Of a stretch of DNA of 18,707 nucleotides, positions 8,018 to 15,392 are shown in pieces; positions within the stretch are counted from its first letter, which is position 1, and the number at the start of each line of letters is the position of its first letter. The DNA comes from Natrialbaceae archaeon Tc-Br11_E2g1. GTDB lineage: Archaea > Halobacteriota > Halobacteria > Halobacteriales > Natrialbaceae. Where the stretch lies: the NCBI GenBank assembly GCA_001564255.1, contig LKNC01000017.1:1-18707 (forward strand). Reading direction: 5' to 3'. A program made the translations under genes and the position numbers. The notes under the pieces are model-generated. The model was not told where the DNA came from and did no database searches. It saw only the letters and a list, made by a program, of their open reading frames with translations.

Positions 8018-9538
8018 TCAGCGTCCGTGACGGTTCTCGTCGGTGAGTCGCTCGATCTCGGCCTGGATCTCCTTTACCAACTCGAGTTGGTTCCGGTTTT
8101 CCTCGTTGATCCGGTCGCCTTTCTCGGCGATCACCTGAGCGTTTTCCATCGTGGTGTCGGTCATGCTCGCGACCTCTTCGGTACTCGCCGCCTGGTCGTC
8201 GGTGGCGTCGGCGACCTCCTGGATACCCGTGGTCGCTTCCCTGACCGATCCTTCGATGCGCTCTAGGTTCTCGACGGTCTCCTCGACGCGGTCGACACCC
8301 TCGTCGATCTCGGCGTTCGCCTCCTCTAGGCTCTCGACGGTTTCCTCGGTGTCTTCTTGAATGCGTTTTACCATCCGTTCGATGTTCGAGGCCTCCTCCT
8401 GGGACTCCTCCGCCAGGGACTTGACCTCGTTTGCGACGACTGCGAAGCCGTCACCGGCCTCGTTCGCGTGGGCGGCCTCGATCGAGGCGTTGAGCGCGAG
8501 TAAGTTCGTCTGATCGGCGATGTCATTTATGACCTCGACGATCTCGTCGATACGATCGACACGTTCGCGTAACCGTTCGACGTCCTCAGACACCTCGCTT
8601 GCGGCCTCCTCGACGCTCCCCATCTTCTCGATCGCGCCCTCTGCGGAGTCGACTGCCTCCTGTGCGACCGCTTGTGCGTCTTCGCTCGTGGACGTGACCT
8701 CCTCGGCGTTGCTGGCGATCTGTTCGACCGTCGCAGAGAGGTTCGACACTTCACCGGCGACCTCGGACATGGATCCCTCCTGTTCGTCCGCGAGGCTCTC
8801 GATCTCCCTGGAGTGTTTCCGGGCGGTTTCGGAGGTGTTCCGCAGTTCCGTCACCGTTTCAGTGACGTTCTCGGCGACGTCCTCTTGGCGCTCGAGTTCT
8901 TCCTCGATGTCAGCATACGAGTGGATGTAGGTGTCTATCGCGACCTGCTGATCCAAGTTCAGCAGTTTCATCCCCGAGAGCGCCCGATCCTCGAGGTCGG
9001 ATACGGCGGCTTTCGCCTCCGACAGCGGGACGAGTTGCTCGCCGTCGTCCGCTGGGCGCGCTACGTCCTCGAGGCGGTCTTTCGTGTCTCCCCCGAGCGT
9101 CGAGAGGACCCCTTCGTAGAAGATGACGTACGCGCCCAGGTAGACCTTCGGTGGCATGTCCAGCATGTCGTGTATCTTGCCGACTCTGGCACGCCGGTCG
9201 AAGTACTCCGTGTCGTAGGTACCCTCGAAGAGATCGAAGAGATACTGCGTCGCAGTCCGCTCTAGGTCCTCGATCGTCTTGTCCGAGGAGCCGAGGATCG
9301 CGGTGGTCTCCGAATACGACTGGAGGTGGCTGTAGAAGGCGTCGACGATGTCGTCGGCGACCGGTTCGAAAAGCGGCCCCATCCCCTCGAGACGGGCCGC
9401 GTCGTCGGGGCCGAAGCCGGTGAACTCCTTTCGCCACTCGATTTCCCGCCGGTCGATACCGATCTCCCCCGTGAGTTCCGAACCACGGACGCCCCGCCGT
9501 TCTTCCGCAGTGATCTTGTACTGATCCTCGAGAGTCAT
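8018..9538 (-). CDS. hemAT: HemAT-like globin-coupled methyl-accepting aerotaxis transducer
   Basis: A 506-residue soluble oxygen sensor for taxis. Residues of about 30-190 form a globin-coupled sensor domain with Tyr69 (FYSHL) and proximal His123 (VGKIHDMLDMPPKVYLGAY), aligning with the haem-pocket Tyr and His of Bacillus HemAT. After a linker, residues of about 215-500 are a long coiled-coil methyl-accepting domain. Its tip, with DQTNLLALNASIEAAHANEA and GDGFAVVANEVKSLAEES (about 342-379), contacts CheA/CheW. There is no membrane segment, so it works in the cytoplasm. Many Glu/Gln pairs in the coiled coil are candidate methylation sites. No other chemotaxis gene is nearby, so it probably signals to a chemotaxis complex encoded elsewhere. 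The start is ATG at 9536-9538. Confidence 0.94.
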   Translation of the reverse strand: MTLEDQYKITAEERRGVRGSELTGEIGIDRREIEWRKEFTGFGPDDAARLEGMGPLFEPVADDIVDAFYSHLQSYSETTAILGSSDKTIEDLERTATQYLFDLFEGTYDTEYFDRRARVGKIHDMLDMPPKVYLGAYVIFYEGVLSTLGGDTKDRLEDVARPADDGEQLVPLSEAKAAVSDLEDRALSGMKLLNLDQQVAIDTYIHSYADIEEELERQEDVAENVTETVTELRNTSETARKHSREIESLADEQEGSMSEVAGEVSNLSATVEQIASNAEEVTSTSEDAQAVAQEAVDSAEGAIEKMGSVEEAASEVSEDVERLRERVDRIDEIVEVINDIADQTNLLALNASIEAAHANEAGDGFAVVANEVKSLAEESQEEASNIERMVKRIQEDTEETVESLEEANAEIDEGVDRVEETVENLERIEGSVREATTGIQEVADATDDQAASTEEVASMTDTTMENAQVIAEKGDRINEENRNQLELVKEIQAEIERLTDENRHGR

Positions 9539-9539
9539 C

Positions 9540-9572
9540 GTATCCGGACGGTCGGGCTGTATCCGGATATAT
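9540..9572 (-). promoter_or_regulatory. hemAT promoter with repeated TATCCGGA elements
   Basis: The minus strand has a TATA-like run (ATATAT, 9567-9572) centred about 31 bp before the hemAT ATG. GTATCCGGA occurs twice in direct orientation (9540-9548 and 9559-9567), 19 bp apart. The second copy extends to the perfect palindrome TATCCGGATA (9560-9569), which abuts the TATA box. The other copy sits right in front of the start codon. This arrangement fits a regulator covering the promoter, though the sites are short. Confidence 0.45.
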
Positions 9573-9633
9573 GTACCTTCTCACGCCGTTGACAGACCGG
9601 TGTGCATTTGGCCCGGGCGGCCGCCGTATCGGT

Positions 9634-10467
9634 ATGGACGGAAACGACAGGGCGATCCTCGCCCGCTCGGCTGCGAGAGCCGGCGCGGCGGTCGCAAGCG
9701 AGCGGTTCCGGACCGACCTCGAGATCGAGACGAAAGCCGGGAAGACCGACGTCGTCACACAGGCAGACCGTGACGCACAGACGGCGGTCGTCGACGCGAT
9801 CGCGACGCGGGCCCCCGGGGAACCGATCGTCGGCGAGGAAGACGACGATCGCGGCGAAATCCCCGAGGACGGCCCGGCCTGGATCGTCGACCCGATCGAC
9901 GGGACGGACAACTACGTTCGCGGGATCGGCGTCTTCGCCACCGCCGTCGCCGCCGTCGTCGACGGTGAACCCGTCGGTTCGGCGGCCGTCTTTCCCGCCC
10001 TCGAGGACGTCTACAGGGCGGGACCGGACGGCGTCTTTCGCAACGGCGAGGCGATCGCAGTCAGCGATCGAACGGATCCCGAGACCTGTGTCGTCTGCCC
10101 GCTGATCTGGTGGGACTTCGACCGCCGCGGGGAGTACGCCGCGGCCAACCGGGCGATCGTCTCCCGCTTTGGCGACATGCGCCGACTCGGCTGTGCACAG
10201 GCCACACTCGCGCTCGTCGCTGCCGGCGCCTACGACGGGGTGATGACAAACGTCGAGGCGAACCCCTGGGACACCGTCGCCGGCGTCCAGATGATCCGGG
10301 AAGCCGGCGGCACCGTCACCGACCTCGAGGGCGACCCCTGGCGCCACGACAGTACCGGCCTCGTGGCCTCCAACGGCGCGATCCACGGGGAAGTCCTCGA
10401 GGCCGCCCGCGAGATCGACTCCGGGGCCGCCCCGAACGGTTTCGATGAGAGAAACCGCAAACGGTAA
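9634..10467 (+). CDS. Inositol monophosphatase / fructose-1,6-bisphosphatase family phosphatase
   Basis: A 277-residue Mg2+-dependent sugar phosphatase. The family metal-binding motifs are clear: IVGEEDDD (first acidic pair), WIVDPIDGTDNYV (central motif) and EANPWDTVAG (C-terminal motif). The N-terminal segment KAGKTDVVTQADRDAQ is also typical. In archaea this fold covers myo-inositol-1-phosphatase (SuhB-like) and fructose-1,6-bisphosphatase activities, and sequence alone does not separate them. I chose the ATG at 9634 because MDGNDRAILARSAARAG is the usual family start. The same frame is open back to an ATG at 9571, but those 21 extra residues do not look like a conserved domain. It is divergent from hemAT and immediately precedes the DUF63 gene. 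Confidence 0.86.
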   Translation: MDGNDRAILARSAARAGAAVASERFRTDLEIETKAGKTDVVTQADRDAQTAVVDAIATRAPGEPIVGEEDDDRGEIPEDGPAWIVDPIDGTDNYVRGIGVFATAVAAVVDGEPVGSAAVFPALEDVYRAGPDGVFRNGEAIAVSDRTDPETCVVCPLIWWDFDRRGEYAAANRAIVSRFGDMRRLGCAQATLALVAAGAYDGVMTNVEANPWDTVAGVQMIREAGGTVTDLEGDPWRHDSTGLVASNGAIHGEVLEAAREIDSGAAPNGFDERNRKR

Positions 10468-10492
10468 ACGAGTGACAGTCCCGATGTCGTGT

Positions 10493-11593
10493 ATGGACGA
10501 GTTTATCGACCGCGTTGGGCCCGAACGGCTCTGGGTTGCGGTCGTGATAGCGCTCGCGGCTGTGATCACTCTCGGTGCGCTTTTGTTCCCACAGCGGGTG
10601 TACGTCGAGGTTCTCTGGCAGTACTACTGGGGTCCGGTGGTGGCCGACGCCAACGGCTGGCCGTGTGTCGCCTACAGCGACGGCTCGGAGATAAACGCCG
10701 GCGCGAACTGTGCCCAGGCGGGCCCGGACGACGGACCGACGGCGACGCCGGGATACACCTGGCAATCCTACTCGGGATACATCCCGACGCTGCTTTTGTT
10801 GCTGGTCGGGTTTTACTTCGCTATCGAGCGTCTCGACCTCGATCGGTACCGTGGTGCCTTCTACGGCCTGCTCCCGTGGATGCTGTTTGGCGGCGCGTTG
10901 CGGACGGTCGAGGACGCAAACGTCGCGACCGGGGACAACGGAGAGATGGTGTTTTCCCTGCCCTGGTCGGCGTTGTTGATCAGCCCGTTCATCTACGTCG
11001 TCGTCGCCGTGCTCGCGCTCGTGGCACTCGTCGCGTCGGTCTGGCTCGAACGACGGGGTCACCTCTCGAGCTATGAGTACGGGGTGGCGGGGTTCGGGAC
11101 CGCGGCGTTGGTCGCGTCGATCGCGACCCTGTCGTATCTCTGGACCCAGGCCGACACCGTAGGGTTTTTCGGCTCGATCACGCTCGTCACGCTCGTCGGC
11201 GCGACCGTGATAACGGCGGTCACGTGGCTGGCGATCGTCAGGTTCGCCCCCCGGCTCAACCGGGGGACCGGCTACATGGGTGCAGTCATCATCTGGGCAC
11301 ACTCCGTCGACGGCGTGGCCAACCTGATCGGACTCACCTACGCGGAGGCGTTCGGCTGGCCGTACGCCCTCTCGCCGAAACACCCGATCAACGCAGCGAT
11401 CGTCGAGTTCTTCGGGAACGCCTGGCCGTTCGTGGCGCTGAAAGTCGCCGCTGCCGTCTTCATCATCTGGGTGTTCAACGAGGAGGTGTTCGAGGAGAGT
11501 CCCCGGTTTACGTTCTTGCTCATGCTCACCGTCGTCGCCGTCGGTCTCGGTCCCGGAACCCGTGATATGCTCCGGGCGACTTTCGGTGTCTAG
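10493..11593 (+). CDS. DUF63 family integral membrane protein
   Basis: A membrane protein of about 366 residues belonging to the archaeal DUF63 family; its function is unknown. Family features are the N-terminus DEFIDRVGPERLW, a first membrane helix followed by LWQYYWGPVVADANGW, and LPWMLFGGALRTVEDANV. The sequence IIWAHSVDGVANLIGLTYAEAF and a late amphipathic LSPKHPINAAIVEFFGNAWPF are also present. Roughly eight hydrophobic segments are visible. The start is uncertain: ATGs at 10484 and 10493 are plausible, and the frame is open from 10445, overlapping the phosphatase gene. I prefer 10493 because it places the conserved region at the very N-terminus. It probably shares a transcript with the phosphatase gene and ends 22 bp from the convergent phaC. 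Confidence 0.85.
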   Translation: MDEFIDRVGPERLWVAVVIALAAVITLGALLFPQRVYVEVLWQYYWGPVVADANGWPCVAYSDGSEINAGANCAQAGPDDGPTATPGYTWQSYSGYIPTLLLLLVGFYFAIERLDLDRYRGAFYGLLPWMLFGGALRTVEDANVATGDNGEMVFSLPWSALLISPFIYVVVAVLALVALVASVWLERRGHLSSYEYGVAGFGTAALVASIATLSYLWTQADTVGFFGSITLVTLVGATVITAVTWLAIVRFAPRLNRGTGYMGAVIIWAHSVDGVANLIGLTYAEAFGWPYALSPKHPINAAIVEFFGNAWPFVALKVAAAVFIIWVFNEEVFEESPRFTFLLMLTVVAVGLGPGTRDMLRATFGV

Positions 11594-11615
11594 GTCAGCT
11601 ACCGGGCTTTCGTGT

Positions 11616-12956
11616 TCAGTGGTCGCTTGCCTGCTCGATCCAGTCTTCGATCCGACCGGGAGAGATACCCGTCTCGGACGCGAGTTCTGCGGCGTCGGCG
11701 TTTACCAGATCATCGAAGCCCTCGATTCCCGCCTCGGTGAGGTCGGTCGCGTAGGCCTCACCGACCCCGGTTAACGCGGTCAGGTCGTCGGCGGGTTCAC
11801 CGCCGTTTTCCTCGACCGTCACGTCGGGTTCGACTGCCGCGTCGGCGTCTTCCTCACTTGTGTCGTCTTCGACCTGCGAACGCTCTTCGAACCACGCACA
11901 GACGTCCGGCCAGAGTTTGGCGTGGCTGCGCGAGGAGACCGACATCCCGATGTGCCCCGTCGGGAACTCCATGATCTCCGTATCCTCACTCGGGATCGCG
12001 TCGTTGAACGGTTTCGAGGCGTTCGGCGGGATGAGGTGGTCGTACTCGGCGACGATCTGGAGGACGGGCATCTCGAGGTTCCCGATGTCGATGTGTTCCC
12101 CGTCGAGATAGAGGTCGTTGTCGATCAGTTTGTTCTCCTGGTAGATGTCGCGGATGAACTGATCGTAGGTCTCACCGGCGACGTCGATACCGTCACCCAG
12201 CCACTTTTCCATCCGGGCGAAGTTCTCGACGAAGTCCTCGTCCTCCATGTTGTCGTAGAAACGGACGTACTTCGTCACGTTGTTCTGGACCGGGTCCATC
12301 AGCGCGAAACCGACGTCGAGGAACTCCGCGGGAACGTTGCCGAACGTGTCGGTGACCTTATCCGGGTCGTAGTAGTCTTCGGCCCCCCACAGTTCCAGGA
12401 CGCCGCCATCGCCGGCAAAGCACAGTCCCGCAGCCATCAGACCGAGGTTTCGGACCTTCTCGGGGAAAAGCGAGGCGTACATCGTCGACATGGTCCCACC
12501 CATACAGTACCCGAGCATGTTGATCGAGTCCTGGCCGGATCGGTCCCGGACCACGTCGACGCAGTTGTCGATGTAGCGGGTGACGTAGTCGTCGAGGGTC
12601 AAAGAGCGATCGAGCGCGGAGGGCTCGCCCCAGTCGATGAGGTAGACGTCGAACCCCTCCTCCAAGAGCGTCTGGACGACCGATCGGTCGGGCTGGAGGT
12701 CGAGGATGTACGGCCGGTTGATCAACGCGTAGGTGATCAGGATGGGGACGTCGTACTGGTCTTCGGTTCTCGACTCGTAGTGTTTGAGGTGGAGTTTGTT
12801 CTCCTCGTAAACGACCTCGTGGGGTGTCTGTCCAACCTCGACTTCGTTCAGGGTCTCCGCGCGATCCGGCGCGACCGAGAGGTTCTCCGCCAGTTCCGCA
12901 GTCCCCTCCCAGGCCTGCCGTTGCATGTCCATCGCGAGTGCGTACGGGTTCTTCAT
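11616..12956 (-). CDS. phaC: Class III poly(R)-hydroxyalkanoate synthase subunit PhaC with C-terminal HhH domain
   Basis: A 446-residue polyester synthase subunit that polymerises (R)-3-hydroxyacyl-CoA at the surface of PHA granules. The alpha/beta-hydrolase core carries a lipase-like box GYCMGG with nucleophile Cys151, Asp306 in AEYDHLIPP and His335 in GHIGMSV, almost the same numbering as bacterial class III PhaC. After an acidic linker (about 360-388), residues 389-443 form a helix-hairpin-helix module ([20 protein letters not shown], then [14 protein letters not shown]) that bacterial class III synthases lack. Its start overlaps the phaE stop (ATGA), so the two subunits are translationally coupled. 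It is the last gene of phaR-phaP-phaE-phaC. Confidence in the enzyme is very high; the tail's role is unknown. Confidence 0.97.
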   Translation of the reverse strand: MKNPYALAMDMQRQAWEGTAELAENLSVAPDRAETLNEVEVGQTPHEVVYEENKLHLKHYESRTEDQYDVPILITYALINRPYILDLQPDRSVVQTLLEEGFDVYLIDWGEPSALDRSLTLDDYVTRYIDNCVDVVRDRSGQDSINMLGYCMGGTMSTMYASLFPEKVRNLGLMAAGLCFAGDGGVLELWGAEDYYDPDKVTDTFGNVPAEFLDVGFALMDPVQNNVTKYVRFYDNMEDEDFVENFARMEKWLGDGIDVAGETYDQFIRDIYQENKLIDNDLYLDGEHIDIGNLEMPVLQIVAEYDHLIPPNASKPFNDAIPSEDTEIMEFPTGHIGMSVSSRSHAKLWPDVCAWFEERSQVEDDTSEEDADAAVEPDVTVEENGGEPADDLTALTGVGEAYATDLTEAGIEGFDDLVNADAAELASETGISPGRIEDWIEQASDH

Positions 12957-13501
12957 TTGTCGCCTTCGAGGTGGTCGAGGACGTGGTCGAGTTTCCGCTC
13001 GACGGCGTGTTGACGTCGCTCGAGTTCGACGAGTCGGTCGCCGACCTCGACGACGTCGCTTTCGGTCGGGAAACCGAGCGTCCGCAGGGTCGTCTCGGCG
13101 GCCTCGTCGGCCTGTTGTTGGGCCTCTAAAACGTCACCGACGCTTTCGCCGGTCACTTTGGCGAAGGCCGTCGTCGACATGACCTCCTTGAACGCCTCGT
13201 TGGCCGTGTTGAGCCAGATGTCACGGAACTCATCGAGTTCGACGTCCTCGCCCTCGACGACGTCGTTCATCCGTTCGACCATCTGCTTTGAGGCGTTCAT
13301 CCACGCGTCGTAGGCGCGGGCGTACCCGTCGACGCCGTCGGTCATCTCCCCGTCTTCGGAGACGTCCTCGACGGCGTCCGACCAGCTCTCGACGAACTGC
13401 GCTTGGGCTTCCATGTTGTCCTCGAGTGCGTCGAGGAACTGTTCGTTCCACTGTTCGACGAGTGCGTTCCAGTTCTGTGTCTGGGGCTGTGAATCTGTCA
13501 T
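12953..13501 (-). CDS. phaE: Class III PHA synthase subunit PhaE
   Basis: A 182-residue acidic, mostly helical protein, the partner that activates PhaC in class III PHA synthases. The N-terminus has [20 protein letters not shown], the middle has [20 protein letters not shown], and the C-terminus is a coiled coil ([20 protein letters not shown]) typical of haloarchaeal PhaE. It is shorter than bacterial PhaE (about 350 residues), as is normal for haloarchaea. It starts with ATG 38 bp after phaP and overlaps phaC by 4 bp. Identification rests on this pattern and on its fixed position before phaC. Confidence 0.92.
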   Translation of the reverse strand: MTDSQPQTQNWNALVEQWNEQFLDALEDNMEAQAQFVESWSDAVEDVSEDGEMTDGVDGYARAYDAWMNASKQMVERMNDVVEGEDVELDEFRDIWLNTANEAFKEVMSTTAFAKVTGESVGDVLEAQQQADEAAETTLRTLGFPTESDVVEVGDRLVELERRQHAVERKLDHVLDHLEGDK

Positions 13502-13539
13502 AGATCCTAATCTGACTGCTAACAGGAAAAGCTGTCGAG

Positions 13540-14025
13540 TTACGCGGAGACGTCGAACTCCTCGGTCGCCTCTTCGACGTTCTCGGCGACCTCGGCGACG
13601 CTCGATTCCATCTGTTCGTGGGCCTCCAAGAACGCGTCGAAGGAGTTGTCGACGACCTCGGCGTAGCCCTCCGAGAACTCCTCGTAGGTAGCGCCCGACT
13701 CCTCTATGGCCTCCACGACGGCCTCGACGGTCTGAGACTGGGTTTCGGCTGCGGCGTCGAATCCCTCGTCGACCATCTCACGCATCTCCGCGAAGTCGGC
13801 GGCGTCCTCGGGCATGTTCGCCTCGAGGGCGTCGAGGGAGGCGTGGATCGTACTTTTCGAGAGCTCCGTGCTTTGTTCCATCATCGACTCGGAGGCCGAA
13901 ACCATGTCCGCGAGGGCGCTAAACGAGGCCTGTTGGGCCTCGAGGGCGTCGTGGGTCATGCTCTGGCTCTGTTCGACTGCGGTGCGCTGGGCTTTGAATG
14001 CGGTGGTGACTGGGTTCTGTGTCAT
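13540..14025 (-). CDS. phaP: Phasin PhaP (PHA granule-associated protein)
   Basis: A 161-residue acidic helical protein beginning MTQNPVTTAFKAQRTAVEQS, with repeated heptad-like segments and no catalytic motif. Phasins coat PHA granules, control their number and size, and block nonspecific protein binding. The C-terminal part (QMESSVAEVAENVEEATEEF) is a strongly acidic amphipathic helix. The frame is open far upstream, but the ATG at 14023-14025 is the sensible start: it lies 8 bp after the phaR stop and gives the usual phasin N-terminus. Position between phaR and phaE matches the haloarchaeal gene order. Its level should follow PhaR control of the shared promoter. Confidence 0.9.
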   Translation of the reverse strand: MTQNPVTTAFKAQRTAVEQSQSMTHDALEAQQASFSALADMVSASESMMEQSTELSKSTIHASLDALEANMPEDAADFAEMREMVDEGFDAAAETQSQTVEAVVEAIEESGATYEEFSEGYAEVVDNSFDAFLEAHEQMESSVAEVAENVEEATEEFDVSA

Positions 14026-14033
14026 GGTAGTAA

Positions 14034-14357
14034 TCACTCCTGATCGCGGGGTCGTTTCACCGGAATAACGACTGTCTGGACGATGTCCCCCTCCTCGATG
14101 TCGAGGGCGTCCCGTTCCGGTTCGGGAACACTGATCCGGCCGCCGCTCTGGACGCGGGCCTTGAAGGTCGCCGTTCCCATGTTCATCGGACCGAACGACG
14201 ACATGTCCTCGAAAGGAAGCGGCTGAGCCTGCATGAACTGCGTGATGAGTTCTTGCTGGGACTCGGCGACCTGCTCTCCTGCCTGTTGCATCTCCTCGAG
14301 TTGGCGCTTCATCATCGCCGGCGGGAACCAGGGTGCCTGGCCGGATTCGTCCGTCAT
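14034..14357 (-). CDS. phaR: PhaR, AbrB/SpoVT-type regulator of PHA accumulation
   Basis: A 107-residue regulator. The N-terminal part (APWFPPAMMKRQLEEMQQAG, then SQQELITQFMQAQPLP) is an amphipathic helical region that could bind granules. Residues of about 63-102 form a swapped-hairpin AbrB-like DNA-binding domain (TFKARVQSGGRISVPEPERD, ALDIEEGDIVQTVVIPVKR). In Haloferax mediterranei the homologous PhaR represses its own phaR-phaP promoter and also sits on granules, linking expression to polymer load. Possible starts are TTG at 14369, ATG at 14366 and ATG at 14357. I took 14357 because a TATA box centred near 14386 fits it best. phaP follows after 8 bp. Confidence 0.88.
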   Translation of the reverse strand: MTDESGQAPWFPPAMMKRQLEEMQQAGEQVAESQQELITQFMQAQPLPFEDMSSFGPMNMGTATFKARVQSGGRISVPEPERDALDIEEGDIVQTVVIPVKRPRDQE

Positions 14358-14381
14358 CACCACCATCAACGACCCCCATCG

Positions 14382-14391
14382 GGATAAGTTT
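14382..14391 (-). promoter_or_regulatory. TATA/BRE region of the phaRPEC operon
   Basis: The minus strand reads AAACTTATCC here, preceded by GGAAA, giving a BRE-like purine run next to a TATA-like box. Its centre lies about 29 bp before the ATG at 14357, consistent with a nearly leaderless transcript. Confidence 0.5.
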
Positions 14392-14401
14392 TTCCACTGA
14401 A

Positions 14402-14416
14402 TACCATTTGATGGTA
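14402..14416. promoter_or_regulatory. Inverted repeat upstream of phaR, candidate PhaR operator
   Basis: TACCAT-TTG-ATGGTA is a perfect inverted repeat with 6-bp arms and a 3-bp spacer. It lies about 11 bp upstream of the phaR TATA box. The placement next to the promoter of an AbrB-type autoregulator makes it a good operator candidate, but binding is inferred only. Confidence 0.45.
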
Positions 14417-14448
14417 GATAGTGGGGAAGCTCCGGGCGACGAGCACGT

Positions 14449-14464
14449 CGGCCGAGCTCGGCCG
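14449..14464. repeat. Perfect 16-bp palindrome in the phaR/phaJ control region
   Basis: CGGCCGAGCTCGGCCG reads identically on both strands with no spacer. It lies in the middle of the roughly 280-bp divergent region between phaR and the phaJ-like gene, where no credible gene exists. It could be a regulator site or form a cruciform. GC-rich palindromes of this length are uncommon but not impossible by chance. Confidence 0.4.
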
Positions 14465-14586
14465 TTCGCGGGCGGCCAGGTTGAGCAGAGACCGTCGTCC
14501 CAAGAGCTCGTTGACCCGAGTAAGCACATATTGAAAGGGGCGGAAATTCACCGTATCGGGCCTGAACACCGCGGTTCTCCTAAAGC

Positions 14587-14602
14587 TGGTTTGTATAAAC
14601 CA
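14587..14602 (+). promoter_or_regulatory. Inverted repeat embedding the TATA box of the phaJ-like gene
   Basis: TGGTTT-GTAT-AAACCA is a perfect 6-bp inverted repeat whose centre forms the TATA-like GTATAAAC (14593-14600). A protein bound to the repeat would cover the TATA box and block the basal factors. Transcription would begin near 14621-14624, leaving a short leader before the ATG at 14640. Confidence 0.5.
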
Positions 14603-14639
14603 AAGAAGTCATATGGCCGGGGCCCTACCTCGGTACTAT

Positions 14640-15311
14640 ATGTCACAGCAGAACGTCGGGGGGACGAACATTTCGTCGATGACGAACGTGTGGACGACGA
14701 TGGCGAGTAGCCTCTTTCAGGGTGCGACTGCCGCCAACCGCGCGGCCGTCTCGGCGATGCTCCCTACGACGACCGAAGAGTGTACCTCGAGTTCGCCAAA
14801 CGGGACCGAGCCGAACGTCACCGCCGTCCCCGCCTCCATCCCCTCTCTCGAGTCCTCGGACCTCGACTGGGAGTTCGAACGAACCGTGGACGCACCCGGT
14901 GAGATCACCGTCGGCGACGTCGTCACGTTCCAGAAGACCCTCTCTGACGACGACATCCGTGCGTTCGCCCGAATAAGCGGTGACACCAATCGCTTGCACC
15001 TGGACGAGGAGTTCGCCGCCAGGAGCCGGTTCGGGGAGCGGATCGCCCACGGCACCCTCGTCTCCGGGCTGATCAGTGCCGCACTCGCCCGCCTGCCCGG
15101 CCTGACGATCTACCTCTCACAGGATCTAGAGTTCCGTGGCCCGGTGAAGATCGGCGACGCCGTCTCCGCGAAGACCGAGATCGTCGAGGACCTCGGCAAC
15201 GACCAGTACCGCCTCGAGACGACCGTTCGTGACGAAGACGACGACACGGACGTCATAAACGGCGAGGCCGTCGTTCTGATCGACGACCTCCCCGATGAGT
15301 ACCGGGAGTAA
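14640..15311 (+). CDS. phaJ: MaoC-family (R)-specific enoyl-CoA hydratase, PhaJ-like, with N-terminal extension
   Basis: A 223-residue hot-dog-fold hydratase. It probably converts trans-2-enoyl-CoA to (R)-3-hydroxyacyl-CoA, feeding fatty-acid intermediates to PHA synthase. The hydratase-2 motif is complete: SGDTNRLHLDEEFAA with Asp115 and His120, then FGERIAHGTLVSGLIS. Later comes the family's EFRGPVKIGDAV. Residues 1-75 are additional: a helical stretch (TNVWTTMASSLFQGATAANR) and a Ser/Thr/Pro-rich linker, absent from classic PhaJ of about 135 residues. I chose the ATG at 14640; an ATG at 14613 would add nine residues. It is divergent from phaRPEC, so its link to PHA is strong. The exact chain-length preference cannot be read from sequence. 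Confidence 0.87.
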   Translation: MSQQNVGGTNISSMTNVWTTMASSLFQGATAANRAAVSAMLPTTTEECTSSSPNGTEPNVTAVPASIPSLESSDLDWEFERTVDAPGEITVGDVVTFQKTLSDDDIRAFARISGDTNRLHLDEEFAARSRFGERIAHGTLVSGLISAALARLPGLTIYLSQDLEFRGPVKIGDAVSAKTEIVEDLGNDQYRLETTVRDEDDDTDVINGEAVVLIDDLPDEYRE

Positions 15312-15362
15312 CGGGTCTCGGCTCCCCTGTGGACGCGTCCACGACCGGTTCCCGGGCAACGC

Positions 15363-15372
15363 CGATAAGTAT
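15363..15372 (+). promoter_or_regulatory. TATA-like box of the phosphomutase gene
   Basis: CGATAAGTAT is centred about 26 bp before the ATG at 15393, the right distance for a leaderless transcript. Confidence 0.45.
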
Positions 15373-15392
15373 CCCCTCGAGTAACTCCCCCT

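Noticed and set aside
8018..9538. Repetitive Glu-rich pattern in the hemAT gene as a DNA repeat
   Set aside because: The periodicity is the heptad coiled coil of the methyl-accepting domain, not a nucleotide repeat.
8910..9911. Long open frames opposite or shifted within hemAT, phosphatase, mutase and udp genes
   Set aside because: High GC removes stop codons and creates long arginine-, proline- and serine-rich shadow frames. The real genes in these places carry clear motifs.
13540..14529. phaP read as a 329-codon protein extending through phaR
   Set aside because: The N-terminal half is the shifted shadow of phaR. The ATG at 14025, 8 bp after the phaR stop, gives a normal phasin.
14366..14569. 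67-codon minus-strand frame between phaR and phaJ
   Set aside because: It covers the phaR TATA box, the 15-bp dyad and the 16-bp palindrome, uses a GTG start and has no recognisable family. A control region explains the stretch better.
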